Assembly (NCBI GenBank): GCA_039707655.1
Contig: CM077665.1
Span: 139,563,148-139,627,147, forward strand
Direction of reading: 5' to 3'
DNA: 64,000 nt
DNA from: Elymus sibiricus
Taxonomy: Eukaryota; Streptophyta; Magnoliopsida; Poales; Poaceae
Shown here: positions 22,833 through 33,714 of the stretch, in pieces
How positions within the stretch are numbered: position 1 is the stretch's first letter
Layout of the letters: each line of letters opens with the position of its first letter
Made by a program: the position numbers and the translations under genes
Notes under the pieces: generated by a model
Database searches by the model: none
What the model saw: the letters and a program-made list of their open reading frames with translations, nothing else
What the model was told of the DNA's origin: nothing

Positions 22833-24859
22833 CCAAGCTTAACCCATTGCTTGTCCTCAAGCAATTCAGTTGACAAACTGAAAGTGACAAAGAAAAACTT
22901 TTACAAACTCTGTTTGATCTTGTTGTTGTAAATATGTCTAACTGATGTTCAAATTTTCAGCAAAGATTATAGACTAACCACATTCACAATAACATTTAGG
23001 TCTCACATCTACTCATATCAATGGCATAATCAACTAGCGAGCAATAATAATAAATCTCGGATGACAACAATTTTATCAAAACAATCATGATACAATATGA
23101 TATAATGGTATCTCGCTAGCCCTTTCTGAGACCGCAAAACATAAATGCAGAGCACCTCTGAAGAACAAGGACTGACTAGACATTGTAATTCATGGTAAAA
23201 GAGATCCAGTCACAGTCATACTCAATATCAATTAATAACAAAGCATATAAATGATAGTGGTGCTCTCTAACTGGTGCTTTTTATAAGAGGAGGATGACTC
23301 AACAGTAAAGTAAAACAGATAGGCCCTTCGCAGAGGGAAGCTTTGATTTGCAGAGGTGCCAGAGCTCGAGCTTTTAAAATAGGGATGAATAATAATTTTG
23401 AGCGGTATGCTTTCATTGTCAACATAACAACTGAGAGATCTCGGTATCTTCCATGCTAGATACATTATAGGCGGTTCCCAAACAGAATAGTAAAGTTTTT
23501 ACTCCCCCTCCACCAATCAATCACACTCCACGGCGAGCCGAATCCACGGGTACCGTCCATACAAACAACAATCCTGGGGGAGTTTTGTTTCATTATATTT
23601 TGATTTGATTTTTGAGCATGGAACTGGGCATCCCGAATACCAGCCACTTTCTCGTGAATGATAGTGAATCAACACATATCGTGAGAATAACCCACCTAGC
23701 ATGGAAGATACTGACAGCCCCTAGTCACTACATGAGCGATTCGGGCATACAAAAAAGAATATTATTTGAAGGTTTAGAGTTTGGCACATGCAAATTTACT
23801 TGGAATGGCAGGTAAATACCGTATATAGGTAGGTATGGTGGACTCATATGGAACAACTTTGGGTTTATAGAAATGGATGCACAAGCAGTATTCCCGCTTA
23901 GTACAGGTGAAGGCTAGCAAGAGACTGAGAAGCGACCAACTAGAGAGCGACAACAGTCATAAACATGCATTGAGATTAACCAACATTGAATGCAAGCATG
24001 AGTAGGATATAAATCACCATGAACATAAATATCGTGGAGGCTATGTTGATTTTGTTTCAACTACATGCGTGAACATGTGCCAAGTCAAGCCACTTGAATC
24101 ATTCAAAGGAGGATACCATTCTATCATACTACATCACAACCATTTTAAAAATGCATGTTGGCACTCAAGACAAACCATTATACACTCTTAGCTAATTAAG
24201 AATGGCATGAGTAACTATAATCTCTAATTGTCATTGCAAACATGTTTCATCCATAATGAGCTGAATCCAGAACGATGAGCTAATCATATTTACAAAAACA
24301 AAATAGGTCGAGTTCATACCAGCTTTTCTCCATCTCAATCACTTCATCATATATCGTCATTATTGCCTTTCACTTGCACGACCGAACGGTGTGAATAATA
24401 ATAAAAGTGCACGTGCATGGGACTAAGCTGGAATCTGCAAACAATAACTCAAAGGAGAAGGCAAGGTAATATGGGCTCTCTATAAGATAAACAACAATGC
24501 ATATGAGAGCCACTCAACATTTTCATCGTGGTCTTCTCCTCTCGACCCAAAGAAAAAATGAAAACTATTTACACGGGAAAGCTCCCAACAAGCAATAGAA
24601 GAACGAGAAATCTTTTTGGGTTTTCTTTTAATGCTACAACTAAACAAACTAAAAGGTAAAGCTAGAACTAATTTTTTTTTGGATTTTTCTCAAGGTTAAT
24701 TAAACACTCAAGAAGAAAGCGGAAAGAAGAAATAAAATACCATGGAAGATTCAATGAAAAAGTACAAGCACCGACTACTAAGATGAGTGTGTGAACATGA
24801 ATGTAATGTCGGTGAGAAATGCGTACTCCCCCAAGCTTAGGCTTTTGGCCTAAGTTGGT
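22833..24859 (-). other. Sabrina-like 3' internal region, noncoding
   Basis: From the polypurine tract (plus-strand CCAAGCTTAACCC) to ORF3 there is 2 kb with no sustained frame. It is closely paralleled by 48284-50386 of the second copy. Near 24571-24590 a GCTTGTTGGGAGC motif precedes a short hairpin. Confidence 0.75.
24825..24856 (-). other. Hairpin plus internal polypurine-tract copy after ORF3
   Basis: On the minus strand, AACTTAGGCC/GCCTAAGCTT can pair around CAAAA, and the 3' arm runs into AAGCTTGGGGGAGT, which matches the true polypurine tract next to the 3' LTR. The second copy has it at 50350-50380. Confidence 0.6.
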
Positions 24860-25885
24860 CTAGGGCCATGGCTGGCCCAGATAATATCCAAAGTCATAGT
24901 TGGGGTTGTACTGGGCTGCGGCAGCTACTGCCTGAACGGCTGCAACGCGGAGGCGAGCGGCTTCCGCCTCTCTCTCATACTCATTTGCCTCCTCTCTGGT
25001 TATAAAGTGTCTCCGTTTTTCCTGAAAGTTAAAGAAGGCAGGAGCAGGAAGGGTAATATGGACAGCACACTGTCTGTCAAAAATTAGTCGGTACAGGAAG
25101 GACTATTCGTTCCTCTCAAGAAACTGGTAGCGCACCATAGCCTCATAATCAAGAAAATCAGGTGGTAACTCAATATCATTCCCCCTTATGGGTACCCCAA
25201 TATAATTAGCTACACGAGTGGCATAAATCCCGCCAAAGAAATCTCCTTCCTTAGCATTTTTATGTAGCCTCCTAGCAATAATAGCCCCCAAGTTGTATCG
25301 TCTATCACCCATTACCGCACTCTTAAGAATACTAAGATCAGGTACACAAAGGTGGCTATGATCATGTTTACCGTTAATACATCTACCTATGAAGAGAGCA
25401 AAATAATGTATAGCAGGAAAGTTAATGCTCCCCAAGGTAGTCTATGTAATGTTTCTAGTTTCTCCCACAGTGATGCTAGCAAGAAAATCATTATATTCAG
25501 TTTTGTGAGGATCACTATGGCTGCCCCATTGTGGAATTTTGCATGCACGGTTAAAATCTTCTAGGTCCATAGTATAGGATTCATCATAAAGATTTAATAG
25601 AACAGAATGCGTATTACGCCTGGATGAAAATTCAAACCTCCGCACGAAGGAATCAGTGAGTTGATAATATTGCTTGCATTGGTCTGAAACGAAATCTTCA
25701 AGGCCAGCATTTCATATGTACGCGTAAAATTCTTCCTTGAAACCGGCATGAACCATGAATTGATCCGACGGACATTCACAAGGCCGCACTTGAGCTTCCC
25801 TTGGTGGTTCAAAGTCGGGCTCACGTATCGCGAGTCTCGGGGCCTTCTTGCTCGAGGAACCACCTTGGTATATTCTCCTCAACAT
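24860..25885 (-). pseudogene. Sabrina-like ORF3 (Athila-type extra ORF), decayed
   Basis: The probable start is the ATG at 25885-25883 (MLRRIYQGGSSSKKAPRLA), just after a splice acceptor TTTTTCAG. Later conserved stretches are YDESYTMDLEDFNRACKIPQWG, INFPAIHYFALFIGRCINGK and EGDFFGGIYATRVANYIGV; the frame ends QYNPNYDFGYYLGQPWP. It is broken by one frameshift near 25650-25680 and in-frame stops at about 25444 and 25105. The second copy (50387-51406) aligns along its length. Position after pol recalls the extra ORF of Athila elements; function unknown. Confidence 0.6.
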
Positions 25886-25895
25886 CTTTCTTTCT

Positions 25896-26126
25896 CTGAA
25901 AAATTTCTAAAATTTTTAGTGACTCAAATTAAAGGTGAACAAAACTCAACAAAACTTATAGCTACTACTCCCACAAGTGTCTAGAGGCTATATCATGCAT
26001 CAAAACTACTTGGGACCATACAAATTTGACATGCAAGCTCAAGAACAAGGTCACCACAGTAGCAAAAATTTGCAATATATAAAGCACTTAGGAAAAAACT
26101 AATTGGACCATTGGAGGAGTCACATA
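25896..26126 (-). other. Putative intron ahead of Sabrina-like ORF3
   Basis: Minus-strand donor CGGTATGTGACTCC (GT at 26126-26125) and acceptor TTTTTCAG (ending 25896). Both sites and their spacing recur in the second copy (51702 to about 51413). Confidence 0.55.
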
Positions 26127-26480
26127 CCGAAGATCAATCCCTCAAACCAGTTTTGCAAATGGAGCTTTGCACAAGGAGATAAAAAATGGCAGCAAAATGA
26201 GCTAGGACACGGGTTTGAGCAATGGTTGGATTTTTCTGGAGGAAGACGAAGTGGATGGGTGCTGGAATAAGTGAGGGGGGCCTACGTGGGACCCACAAGC
26301 CAGGGGGGCGCGCCCAGGGGGGTGGGCGCGCCCTGTAGGCTTGTGGCCCACTGGTGCAGCCCCCTGATGTGTTCTCAGTGCCAGAAATTTTTAAATATTC
26401 CAGAAAAATCATACTACATTTTCAGGGCATTTGGAGAACTTTTATTTTCAGGTCATCTTTTATTGCACGGATAAATCAGA
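26127..26480 (-). promoter_or_regulatory. LTR-like internal promoter candidate
   Basis: On the minus strand the order TGCAATAAAAG, GACCTGAAAATAAAAGTTCTC, a TTTCTGGCACTG step, then a GGGCGCGCCC-rich block and a short leader mirrors the upstream half of the element's own LTR. It precedes the intron and ORF3. The second copy has it at 51704-52020. Confidence 0.5.
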
Positions 26481-26671
26481 AAACAGAAGTATAATAGTAT
26501 TTTTGCTTTATTTAATCTAAATAACAAAAAGTAAAAGTTGGGTACAGAAGGTTGTGCCTCCTAAATTCATCCATCTCATGCTCATCAAAAAGAATCCATC
26601 AATAAGGTTGATCAAGTCTTATTGACAAACTTTTTTCGAATGACACGGAACCGGAGAATTTTCGAATAACA

Positions 26672-27685
26672 CTAGGTTACCTCAATGGGGATATGCATGT
26701 CCCCAACAATAAGTATATCATATTTCTTTTTGGCAGTAGGGAGAGGGAATTCAAAATCTCCAATAATAATTGTTGAAATATTTCCAATGGAGTTGATACT
26801 ATGAACTTGAGGTTGTTTCTTCGGAAAGTGTACCGTATGCTCATTACCATTAACATGAAAAGTGACATTGCCTTTGTTGCAATCAATAACAGCCCCTGCA
26901 GTATTCAAAAAAGGTCTACCAAGGATGATCGACATACTGTCGTCCTCGGGAATATCAAGAATAACAAAGTCCGTTAGGATAGTAACATTTGCAACTACGA
27001 CAGGCACATCCTCACAAATACCGATAGGTAAAGCAGTTGATTTATCAGCCATTTGCAAAGAGATTTCAGTGGGTGTCAACTTATTCAAATCAAGTCTACG
27101 ATACAAAGAGAAAGGCATAACACTAACACCAGCTCCAAGGTCACATAAAGCCGTTTTAACATAGTTTCTTTTAATAGAGCATGGTATAGTAGGTACTCCG
27201 GGATCTCCTAGTTTCTTTGGTATTCCACCCTTAAAGGTATAATTAGCAAGCATGGTGGAAATCTCAGCTTCCGGTATCTTTCTTTTATTTGTCACAATAT
27301 CTTTCATATACTTAGCATAAGGAGACATTTTCAGAATATCAGTCAAGCGCATACGCAAAAAGACAGGTCTAAGCATTTCAACAAAGCGCTCAAAATCCTC
27401 ATCATCCTTTTTCTTGGATGGCTTAGGAGGAAAGGGCATGGGTTTCTGAACAGAAGGTTCTCTTTCTTTACCATGCTTCCTAGCAACAAAGTCTCTTTTA
27501 TCATATCTTTTATTCTTAGGTTGTGGGTTATCAAGATCAACAGCAGGTTCAATCTCAACATCATTATCATTGCTAGGTTGAGCATCGACATGAACATCAT
27601 CATTAATATTACCACTAGGCTCATGTTCATTACCAGATTGTGTCTCAGCATCAGAAATAGAAATATCATTTGGGTTTTCAGGTGT
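26672..27685 (-). pseudogene. Sabrina-like pol fragment: aspartic protease only
   Basis: Downstream half of a gag-protease frame split by the CACTA element. After a Lys/Pro-rich linker (KPMPFPPKPSKKKDDEDFER) comes a retropepsin domain: catalytic-loop DLGAGVSVMPF, then ILGRPFLNTAGAVIDCNKG. It stops at 26674-26672, soon after the protease. No RT, RNase H or integrase follows; instead ORF3 and its promoter lie next. The frame is open and continues that of gag (38368-40104) if the 10.7-kb insert and one TSD copy are ignored. The protease would have released gag parts; it cannot be made here as one protein. Confidence 0.85.
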
Positions 27686-27699
27686 CACTACTAGAAAAA

Positions 27700-28195
27700 C
27701 GGCTATAGCTAATATGGACATTAATGGCGCACCATGTATGTGGTGCGCCACTGCTATATAGCAGTGGCGCACCAGATATGGGTGCGCCATTAATGGCCAT
27801 ATTACTAATGGCGCACCTGGTGTGTGGTGCGCCATTACTAGTTTTGTCCTGGCCCCACACCCTTCCCAGACTTAGCAGTGGCGCACCAGGGGAAAGTGCG
27901 CCATTACTAGTTTTAACTAGTAATGGCGCACCACACCCACGGTGCGCCACTACTAAGTTTGTCCTGGCCCCACACCCCTCCCCAGACTTAGCAGTGGCGC
28001 ACCAGGGGAAAGTGCGCCATTACTAGTTTTAACTAGTAATGGCGCACCACACCCACGGTGCGCCACTACTAACAATTTTTTTTTCAATTTTTTTTTTCAA
28101 AACTAGTAATGGCGCACCACACACCAGGTGCGCCATTAGTAACCCTGGTTACCAATGGCGCATTCTTAGGAGGTGCGCCATTGGTAACCTGAGAG
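27700..28195. repeat. CACTA 5' subterminal repeats
   Basis: About ten units pair AATGGCGCACC with GGTGCGCCATT. A 115-bp block (27843-27957) is repeated almost exactly at 27958-28072. These are likely sites for the element's DNA-binding protein. Confidence 0.88.
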
Positions 28196-28619
28196 CAGCT
28201 AGATATTTTTGACAGCCACCTACCACACTCACTTTCCCCACTTCATTCTCTCCACCTCTACCAAGCTTGGTCTCGGCTGCCTCCTCCTCCTCACCTCATT
28301 TGCACCATAGATTCACCCAAATTAAGTGGTTAAATTTCCTTTTTTTGATAGGTAAGTAAGGGGAAAGCTTTCTTTATGTTCTAGATCTACTTTTTTCTCC
28401 CTCCAACGTACACACTTTTTATGGCCTAGATCTACGTATGTTTGTGGTGTTGCATATGTTTGTGTTTGCAGGTACCAATATTTTGCCGGAATGTTGATTC
28501 ATTTCCGTTTCGGCGAGAATTTGGCACTATGCATTCTTTTTGGTCCTATTTTTAGGCAAAGTCATGCCAAATTTTTTTTTGGTTCTAAAATATCGTTTTG
28601 CTCTACCCCGCAGGCGACC
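28196..28619 (+). promoter_or_regulatory. TNP2 promoter, leader and 5' intron
   Basis: A C-rich leader (28215-28310) is followed by intron-like T-rich DNA and acceptor-like TTTGCAG at 28464-28470 and CCCCGCAG at 28606-28613, just before GCGACCATGG. Open frame extends upstream to 28491, but that part overlaps the likely intron. Confidence 0.55.
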
Positions 28620-31600
28620 ATGGTCCACACGATGACCGAAGGCATCACGAATAGGTTTTTGAGCTCCACGAAGGCCGAGATGCTTCAAAAGAACGAGACG
28701 GAGATAAGATGTCCGTGTCGAAGATGCAAGCTGAAGAGCCTTATGGACCCGGATTCCAGACAGGTGCGGGACCACCTGCTCGTGCGTGGTTTCATGGATG
28801 GCTATCGGTGGCAAGGTGATGAAGATGATTATGAAGTCGTCCATGGGGGCCGGGCAAGAAATAAGGAAGGGCAGCAAGACAATAGCGGCGAGGGCGGGCG
28901 AGAAGACGAAGAATCTCCAGGACATGATCACGAAGTAGATGCAGGACACAGTCATCATGTAGAAGATGCCGGACATGATGATGAGGAAGATCAAGACGAA
29001 GGGCATGATCATGAAGATGAAGATGCCGGAGCAGACGACGATGGACCATCGATGGGCTTGGTGCAGGACCCTCATATTCAAGAGCTGCTTCTCATGCAGA
29101 CGGGTAACGCAAGAGCTGCCGCCCGGGAGAAAGCCAAGCTGGATCAACTGGAGATAGACGCGGTTACTCCATTGTATGAAGGATGCAGGCCCGAGGATAC
29201 CCGCCTGAAAGTAACGCTCATGGCTCTGGAGATGAAGGTAAAACACAAAATGACCAACGCATGCTTCGACGAGAACATGTCATTCTGGCACGAACGTCTT
29301 CCCAAGGGGAGCAAGTGCCCGACCAGTTTCGAGGAGGCGAAGAAAATCGTGTGTCCTCTGGATTTACCGCACGTGAAATACCATGTGTGCATGAACGATT
29401 GCATCATTTATCGGGACGAGCACGCGGAGTCTACCATATGTCCGGTGTGCGGCGTCACTCGATACAAGAAGAGGAAGAAAGCTCCTCGAAAACTGGTGTG
29501 GTACTTTCCGATCACTCCTCGTCTGCAGCGGTATTTCGCGGACCCTAAGCAAGCAGAGCTCCTGCATTGGCACGCGGATAGGGAGGAGAAGAAGCGAGAA
29601 CATGACGGAAATGATCCGGAGATAAATAAAAAAGACAAGATGCTGAGTCACCCTAAGGATGCGAGCCAGTGGCAAGCGTTGAACTTCGAACACCCAGAAT
29701 TTGGGGACGATCCAAGGAACATCATGCTGGGCGCGAGCACCGATGGAGTCAATCCGTTTGGCAGCCAGAGAAGCACACATAGCACCTGGCCTGTGTTTGT
29801 GTGGATGTACAACCTTCCCCCCTGGATGTGCATGAAGAGGAAGTACATTCACATGAGTATGCTAATTGAAGGGCCGAAACAACCAGGGAACGACATCAAT
29901 CTGTATCTGGGGCTGCTGAAAGAGGAGCTAGACACGCTGTGGAAAACGCCAGCCAATACGTGGGACGCCGCAGCGAAACAATATTTCCCTATGAGAGCCG
30001 CACTGCTCACGACGGTGCACGACTATCTCGGTTACGGATATGTCGCGGGGCAGGTGGTCCACGGATTTTGTGCATGCGTCAGGTGCATGGATTACACAAC
30101 GTATCGCCAGCTAGATAGAGATCCCGGGTCTTCGAAAACCGTGTTCATGGGACATCGAAGGTGGCTTCGCGACGATGACGCATGGAGAAAACGCAAGGAT
30201 CTGTTCGATGGTGAAACCGAACCCCGAAGACCCCCACGTACGAGGAGCGGCGAGGAAATAGACGAGCTGTTGAAAAATTGGAAAGAGTGCCCACCGCCGG
30301 GAAAGAAGCGAAAGGCGCCAGAGCCGCTGCTGAAGGTATGGAAAACGAGGTCTGTTTTCTGGGACTTGCCGTACTGGAAGATCCTCCGTGTGCCTCACAG
30401 CCTTGATGTCATGCATATCACGAAGAACGTGTGTGAGAGTCTGCTTGGTACCCTGCTCAACATGCCAGAGAGGACCAAAGATGGGCCGAAAGCAAGGGAA
30501 GACTTGCAATCAATGGGCATCAGGGAGGAGCTTGACGCAAAACGCCCTAATGATGATGATGATGATGATGATGAGGCGAAGGACACGGAAAGTCGTCGCA
30601 AAGGCAAAAAGGCCAAGAAGATCGAATATGACTGCCCTCCCACGTGCTTCACTCTAAGTCAGAAGGAGATCGAGAAGTTTTTCACCTGCCTCGTAGGAGC
30701 AAAACTTCCTTACGGTTACGCGGGGAAGATAAGCAGATACCTAGACTCAGCGAAGCAGAAGTTCAGCGGGATGAAGTCTCACGACTGTCACGTGCTGATG
30801 ACGCAGATACTTCCAGTTGCAATCCATGGGATCATGGACGCGCACGTCCGTGAAACGCTATTTGGCCTATGCAACTTTTTCGACGTCATCTCTCGGAAGT
30901 CGGTTGGCGTGAGGCAACTCAGAAGGCTACATGAAGAGATCGTGGTGATACTATGCGAGCTTGAGATGTACTTCCCGCCCGCATTCTTCGACGTTATGGT
31001 GCATCTGCTGGTCCATATCGTGGAGGATATCATCCAACTCGGGCCGACGTTCCTGCACAGCATGATGCCGTTCGAAAAGATGAATGGTGTCATCAAAGGA
31101 TACGTTCGCAACAGGGCACGTCCAGATGGAAGCATAGCCAAGGGCTTTCTGACCGAAGAGTGCATCTCCTTCTGCACGAATTATCTAGGCATCGAGAACC
31201 CCGTTGGTCTGCCCGTCAACAGGCACCTCGGCAGGCTCGCTGGATGGGGTCACCGCGAGGGTCGCCGCGAAATGCATGTCGACTTCAAGGGTCGACTCGC
31301 CGACTTTGAAAGAGCAAACCTAGTCGCGCTACAACACATAGACGTGGTCGATCCTTGGGTGGTAGAGCACAAAACCTTTATTGAGAAGACGTACAATGAC
31401 CGAGGCCAACAGAGGACGGACGGAGATATAATCAAAGAGCACAACTCATGTTTCACGCGTTGGTTCAAGGACAAGCTTCTGTCGTACCCTTTACATGAGG
31501 ATTCTTCCGCGGAAGAAAAACTCATATTCGCCTTGTCACAGGGCGCCGAGCACAACCTGATGACCTATGAGGCGTACGATATCAACGGCTACACATTCTA

Positions 31601-32165
31601 CACCGAGGAAAAGGACATGAAGATCGATTATCAGAACTCCGAGGTAACGATGGAATCCTACACCGGTAACGACAAGGACAGATACTACGGAAGGATCGAG
31701 GAGATCTGGGAGCTGAGCTACGCTGGAGAGAAGGTCCCGATGTTCCGTGTCAGATGGGCCAAGAGCATCCTAAAAGAAGACCGGTATTTCACCACCATGG
31801 TTATACCCGAAGCCAAATCCAAGACCGCGGGCGCAAACGTCACCGCGAAAAATGAGCCATGGGTACTGGCTTGCCAAGTGGACCAATGCTTCTTCATTAC
31901 CGACCCGTCAAAGCCCAGTCGTGTTGTCGTGAGGAGAGGCAAAAGGAACATCATCGGAATGGATGGAGTCGCCAATGAGCAAGACTTCGACAAGTACGGC
32001 GACCCGAAGATGGAAGATGACGACGACGATGAAGTACCATACACCACAAGAAGAAGCAGGACCACCCTACCTAAAGGACGTCCGTTCAAGAGAAGAATTC
32101 AAGGGGTTCCGGGGCTAAATTATTCAACCGCGAGAAAGAAGGTCAAGAAGATTGTGAAAAGATAG
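28620..32165 (+). CDS. TNP2: CACTA transposase, TNP2 type
   Basis: Uninterrupted 1,181-codon frame. I choose the ATG at 28620 because it follows the acceptor CCCCGCAG and because family homology begins soon after (EGITNRFLSSTKAEMLQ, then the CPCRRCK zinc-like motif of the transposase-associated N-terminal domain, residues about 5-65). An acidic Asp/Glu/His region follows. The transposase_21 core contains STDGVNPFG (Asp about 375) and HSLDVMHITKNVCES (Asp about 596); the later Glu pair in TEECISFC (about 846-847) fits the DDE set. PPAFFDVMVHLLVH and KGYVRNRARPDGSIAKG are typical of the family's DUF4218/DUF4216 portion. The basic C-terminus ends KKVKKIVKR, a possible nuclear signal. It should cut and join CACTA ends in the nucleus. 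No stop or frameshift seen. Confidence 0.93.
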   Translation: MVHTMTEGITNRFLSSTKAEMLQKNETEIRCPCRRCKLKSLMDPDSRQVRDHLLVRGFMDGYRWQGDEDDYEVVHGGRARNKEGQQDNSGEGGREDEESPGHDHEVDAGHSHHVEDAGHDDEEDQDEGHDHEDEDAGADDDGPSMGLVQDPHIQELLLMQTGNARAAAREKAKLDQLEIDAVTPLYEGCRPEDTRLKVTLMALEMKVKHKMTNACFDENMSFWHERLPKGSKCPTSFEEAKKIVCPLDLPHVKYHVCMNDCIIYRDEHAESTICPVCGVTRYKKRKKAPRKLVWYFPITPRLQRYFADPKQAELLHWHADREEKKREHDGNDPEINKKDKMLSHPKDASQWQALNFEHPEFGDDPRNIMLGASTDGVNPFGSQRSTHSTWPVFVWMYNLPPWMCMKRKYIHMSMLIEGPKQPGNDINLYLGLLKEELDTLWKTPANTWDAAAKQYFPMRAALLTTVHDYLGYGYVAGQVVHGFCACVRCMDYTTYRQLDRDPGSSKTVFMGHRRWLRDDDAWRKRKDLFDGETEPRRPPRTRSGEEIDELLKNWKECPPPGKKRKAPEPLLKVWKTRSVFWDLPYWKILRVPHSLDVMHITKNVCESLLGTLLNMPERTKDGPKAREDLQSMGIREELDAKRPNDDDDDDDEAKDTESRRKGKKAKKIEYDCPPTCFTLSQKEIEKFFTCLVGAKLPYGYAGKISRYLDSAKQKFSGMKSHDCHVLMTQILPVAIHGIMDAHVRETLFGLCNFFDVISRKSVGVRQLRRLHEEIVVILCELEMYFPPAFFDVMVHLLVHIVEDIIQLGPTFLHSMMPFEKMNGVIKGYVRNRARPDGSIAKGFLTEECISFCTNYLGIENPVGLPVNRHLGRLAGWGHREGRREMHVDFKGRLADFERANLVALQHIDVVDPWVVEHKTFIEKTYNDRGQQRTDGDIIKEHNSCFTRWFKDKLLSYPLHEDSSAEEKLIFALSQGAEHNLMTYEAYDINGYTFYTEEKDMKIDYQNSEVTMESYTGNDKDRYYGRIEEIWELSYAGEKVPMFRVRWAKSILKEDRYFTTMVIPEAKSKTAGANVTAKNEPWVLACQVDQCFFITDPSKPSRVVVRRGKRNIIGMDGVANEQDFDKYGDPKMEDDDDDEVPYTTRRSRTTLPKGRPFKRRIQGVPGLNYSTARKKVKKIVKR

Positions 32166-32384
32166 CTAAGATCGAATCACGACGTGTCGGCCGTGTGTGT
32201 GTGTTAGTGGCAAGCTCAATCTTTGATGACTGTTATTTCATGTCACTTGATTTCAACCATGTCATCTAATTCTAAATCTTTGCACAATGGTTTTATCACT
32301 CCATTTGCATTTTCCTTTTCTTTTATCTCAAATCTTAAATTATTACATGCAACTAAAAATCCAAAAAAATAAAAAAAAAGTTAG
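32166..32384 (+). terminator. TNP2 3' UTR region
   Basis: AT-rich DNA after the TNP2 stop. Several AATAAA-like sequences are present (for example AAAAATAAAA near 32366), but no specific site is certain. Confidence 0.35.
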
Positions 32385-32545
32385 TAATGGCGCACCAGGA
32401 GAAGGTGCGCCATTGCTATCACGGTGTTTATGGCGCACCCCTAAAAGGTGCGCCATTGATATACCAATTTTTATGGCGCACCCCTAAAAGGTGCGCCATT
32501 GCTATCCTTGTTTATGGCGCACCCCTCCGAGGTGCGCCATTGCTA
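32385..32545. repeat. Internal block of CACTA subterminal-type repeats
   Basis: Four hairpin units of the form ATGGCGCACC...GGTGCGCCATT lie between the two genes, the same motif as at the element's ends. Confidence 0.9.
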
Positions 32546-33714
32546 ACCCTCCCCCCACTATGGCATTATCCTACTCCTTCCCCTTCTTTCATTCCCTCCC
32601 CTCACTCGTCTCTCCTTTGCCAGCCACCGCCGCCACCTGGCTCGTCCCGCCTCGCCGCCACCCACCTCGCCGCCTCCACCTCGCCGCCACCCAGATCGAA
32701 CTCCGCCGATGAGCCCAACCGCCTCCGCCTCCGTGTCCGCCTCCAGATCGACTCCGCTGTCCCCATCAGCGCCTTCATCGCGCAGCGAGGCTCACCGACG
32801 ACCCCGTCATCCTCCGCCTCCAGCGCGTCCCGCCACCCCTGCTCCTCCGGTGGCGTCGGTGGCGCGCCTGGGATCCTGCATCACCCGAGGTAAACCTGCG
32901 CATGGCCTCCCCCCCTCCCATTCCGCTGGTTGTTAGCTACCATTAGATTGGATCTTGGTTCTCTGTGTCAACGGCTGTGCAGAGTAAAATTGGCGTGATT
33001 GATCTTGCTCTATGAGGCTTCGAGGGTCAGTTAGAATGGTATACGAACTGTATCTATCTCTAATGTATTCTCAAATTGATTTCCCTGGCACTACACACTG
33101 GATATATGTAGGCCTTTTTTTGTGCAGGGACAAATAGTTACCCCTTTCTCCTGAAATGTTGATTAATTTCCGTTTCGGTTGAGAATGGGGCACTCCTAGG
33201 TCAAGAAAATTAGCAAAGGTCATGCCCAATTTTCTTGACCTAGAAGGTGCCCGATTCTCAACCGAAACAAAAATTAATCAACATTTAGAGACAATGTTAT
33301 TTCTACAAAGCAAATATTTCTAAGTGGCTTTTATAGTTTTCCCTTAAGTTGAAATCTAAACTATTTTTTATTCCATACATATGCCATGCTAACGAAAGCT
33401 CAACCATCAGGCTCTAGCAATACCTCATTTTTATTTGTTTATTTGTTTGATATATATTGGTTGCCTTGGTTGTTTATCATGAAAAATGCTTTGTTTGTAT
33501 GCTTGGTAATCAGAATGCAGGGATAGCAAGTTTTTCTAAGGACTTGTATGAATCACATGCAAAGTAAAATAAACCAAGAAAAGGAGATCTTACCTATGGG
33601 TGTGCATCAATTTGCATGTTTTATTCTCAGTTTTCCTCTAAATCTGAGAAGAATAGATACTACCCTGATCTCATCCAATAACTCTAGTAGCCTTTTTTCC
33701 TATTTAGAGCGAAC
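32546..33714 (+). promoter_or_regulatory. Partner-gene promoter and leader
   Basis: A C-rich leader (32570-32890) ends at donor-like GAGGTAAACC (32888). T-rich intron-like DNA follows, containing the long inverted repeat at 33154-33286, and the acceptor TATTTAG lies at 33702-33708, before GAACATGG. The layout copies that of the TNP2 leader. Confidence 0.55.
33154..33286. repeat. 58-bp-arm inverted repeat in the partner-gene leader
   Basis: Left arm 33154-33211 and right arm 33228-33286 differ by a few substitutions and one indel, around a 16-bp spacer. The left arm also resembles 28488-28580 in the TNP2 leader (GTTTCGG, GTCATGCC and neighbours). Confidence 0.92.

Noticed and set aside
27720..28190. 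CRISPR-like array
   Set aside because: The repeated GGCGCACC/GGTGCGCC units are inverted, unevenly spaced and lie beside a CACTA terminus: subterminal repeats of a plant transposon.
28491..28619. Upstream start of TNP2 at 28491
   Set aside because: Non-ATG/early start lies in a T-rich likely intron ending CCCCGCAG; family similarity begins only after the ATG at 28620.
28527..29246. 239-codon minus-strand frame
   Set aside because: Antisense shadow of the TNP2 N-terminus, whose plus-strand frame has clear homology.
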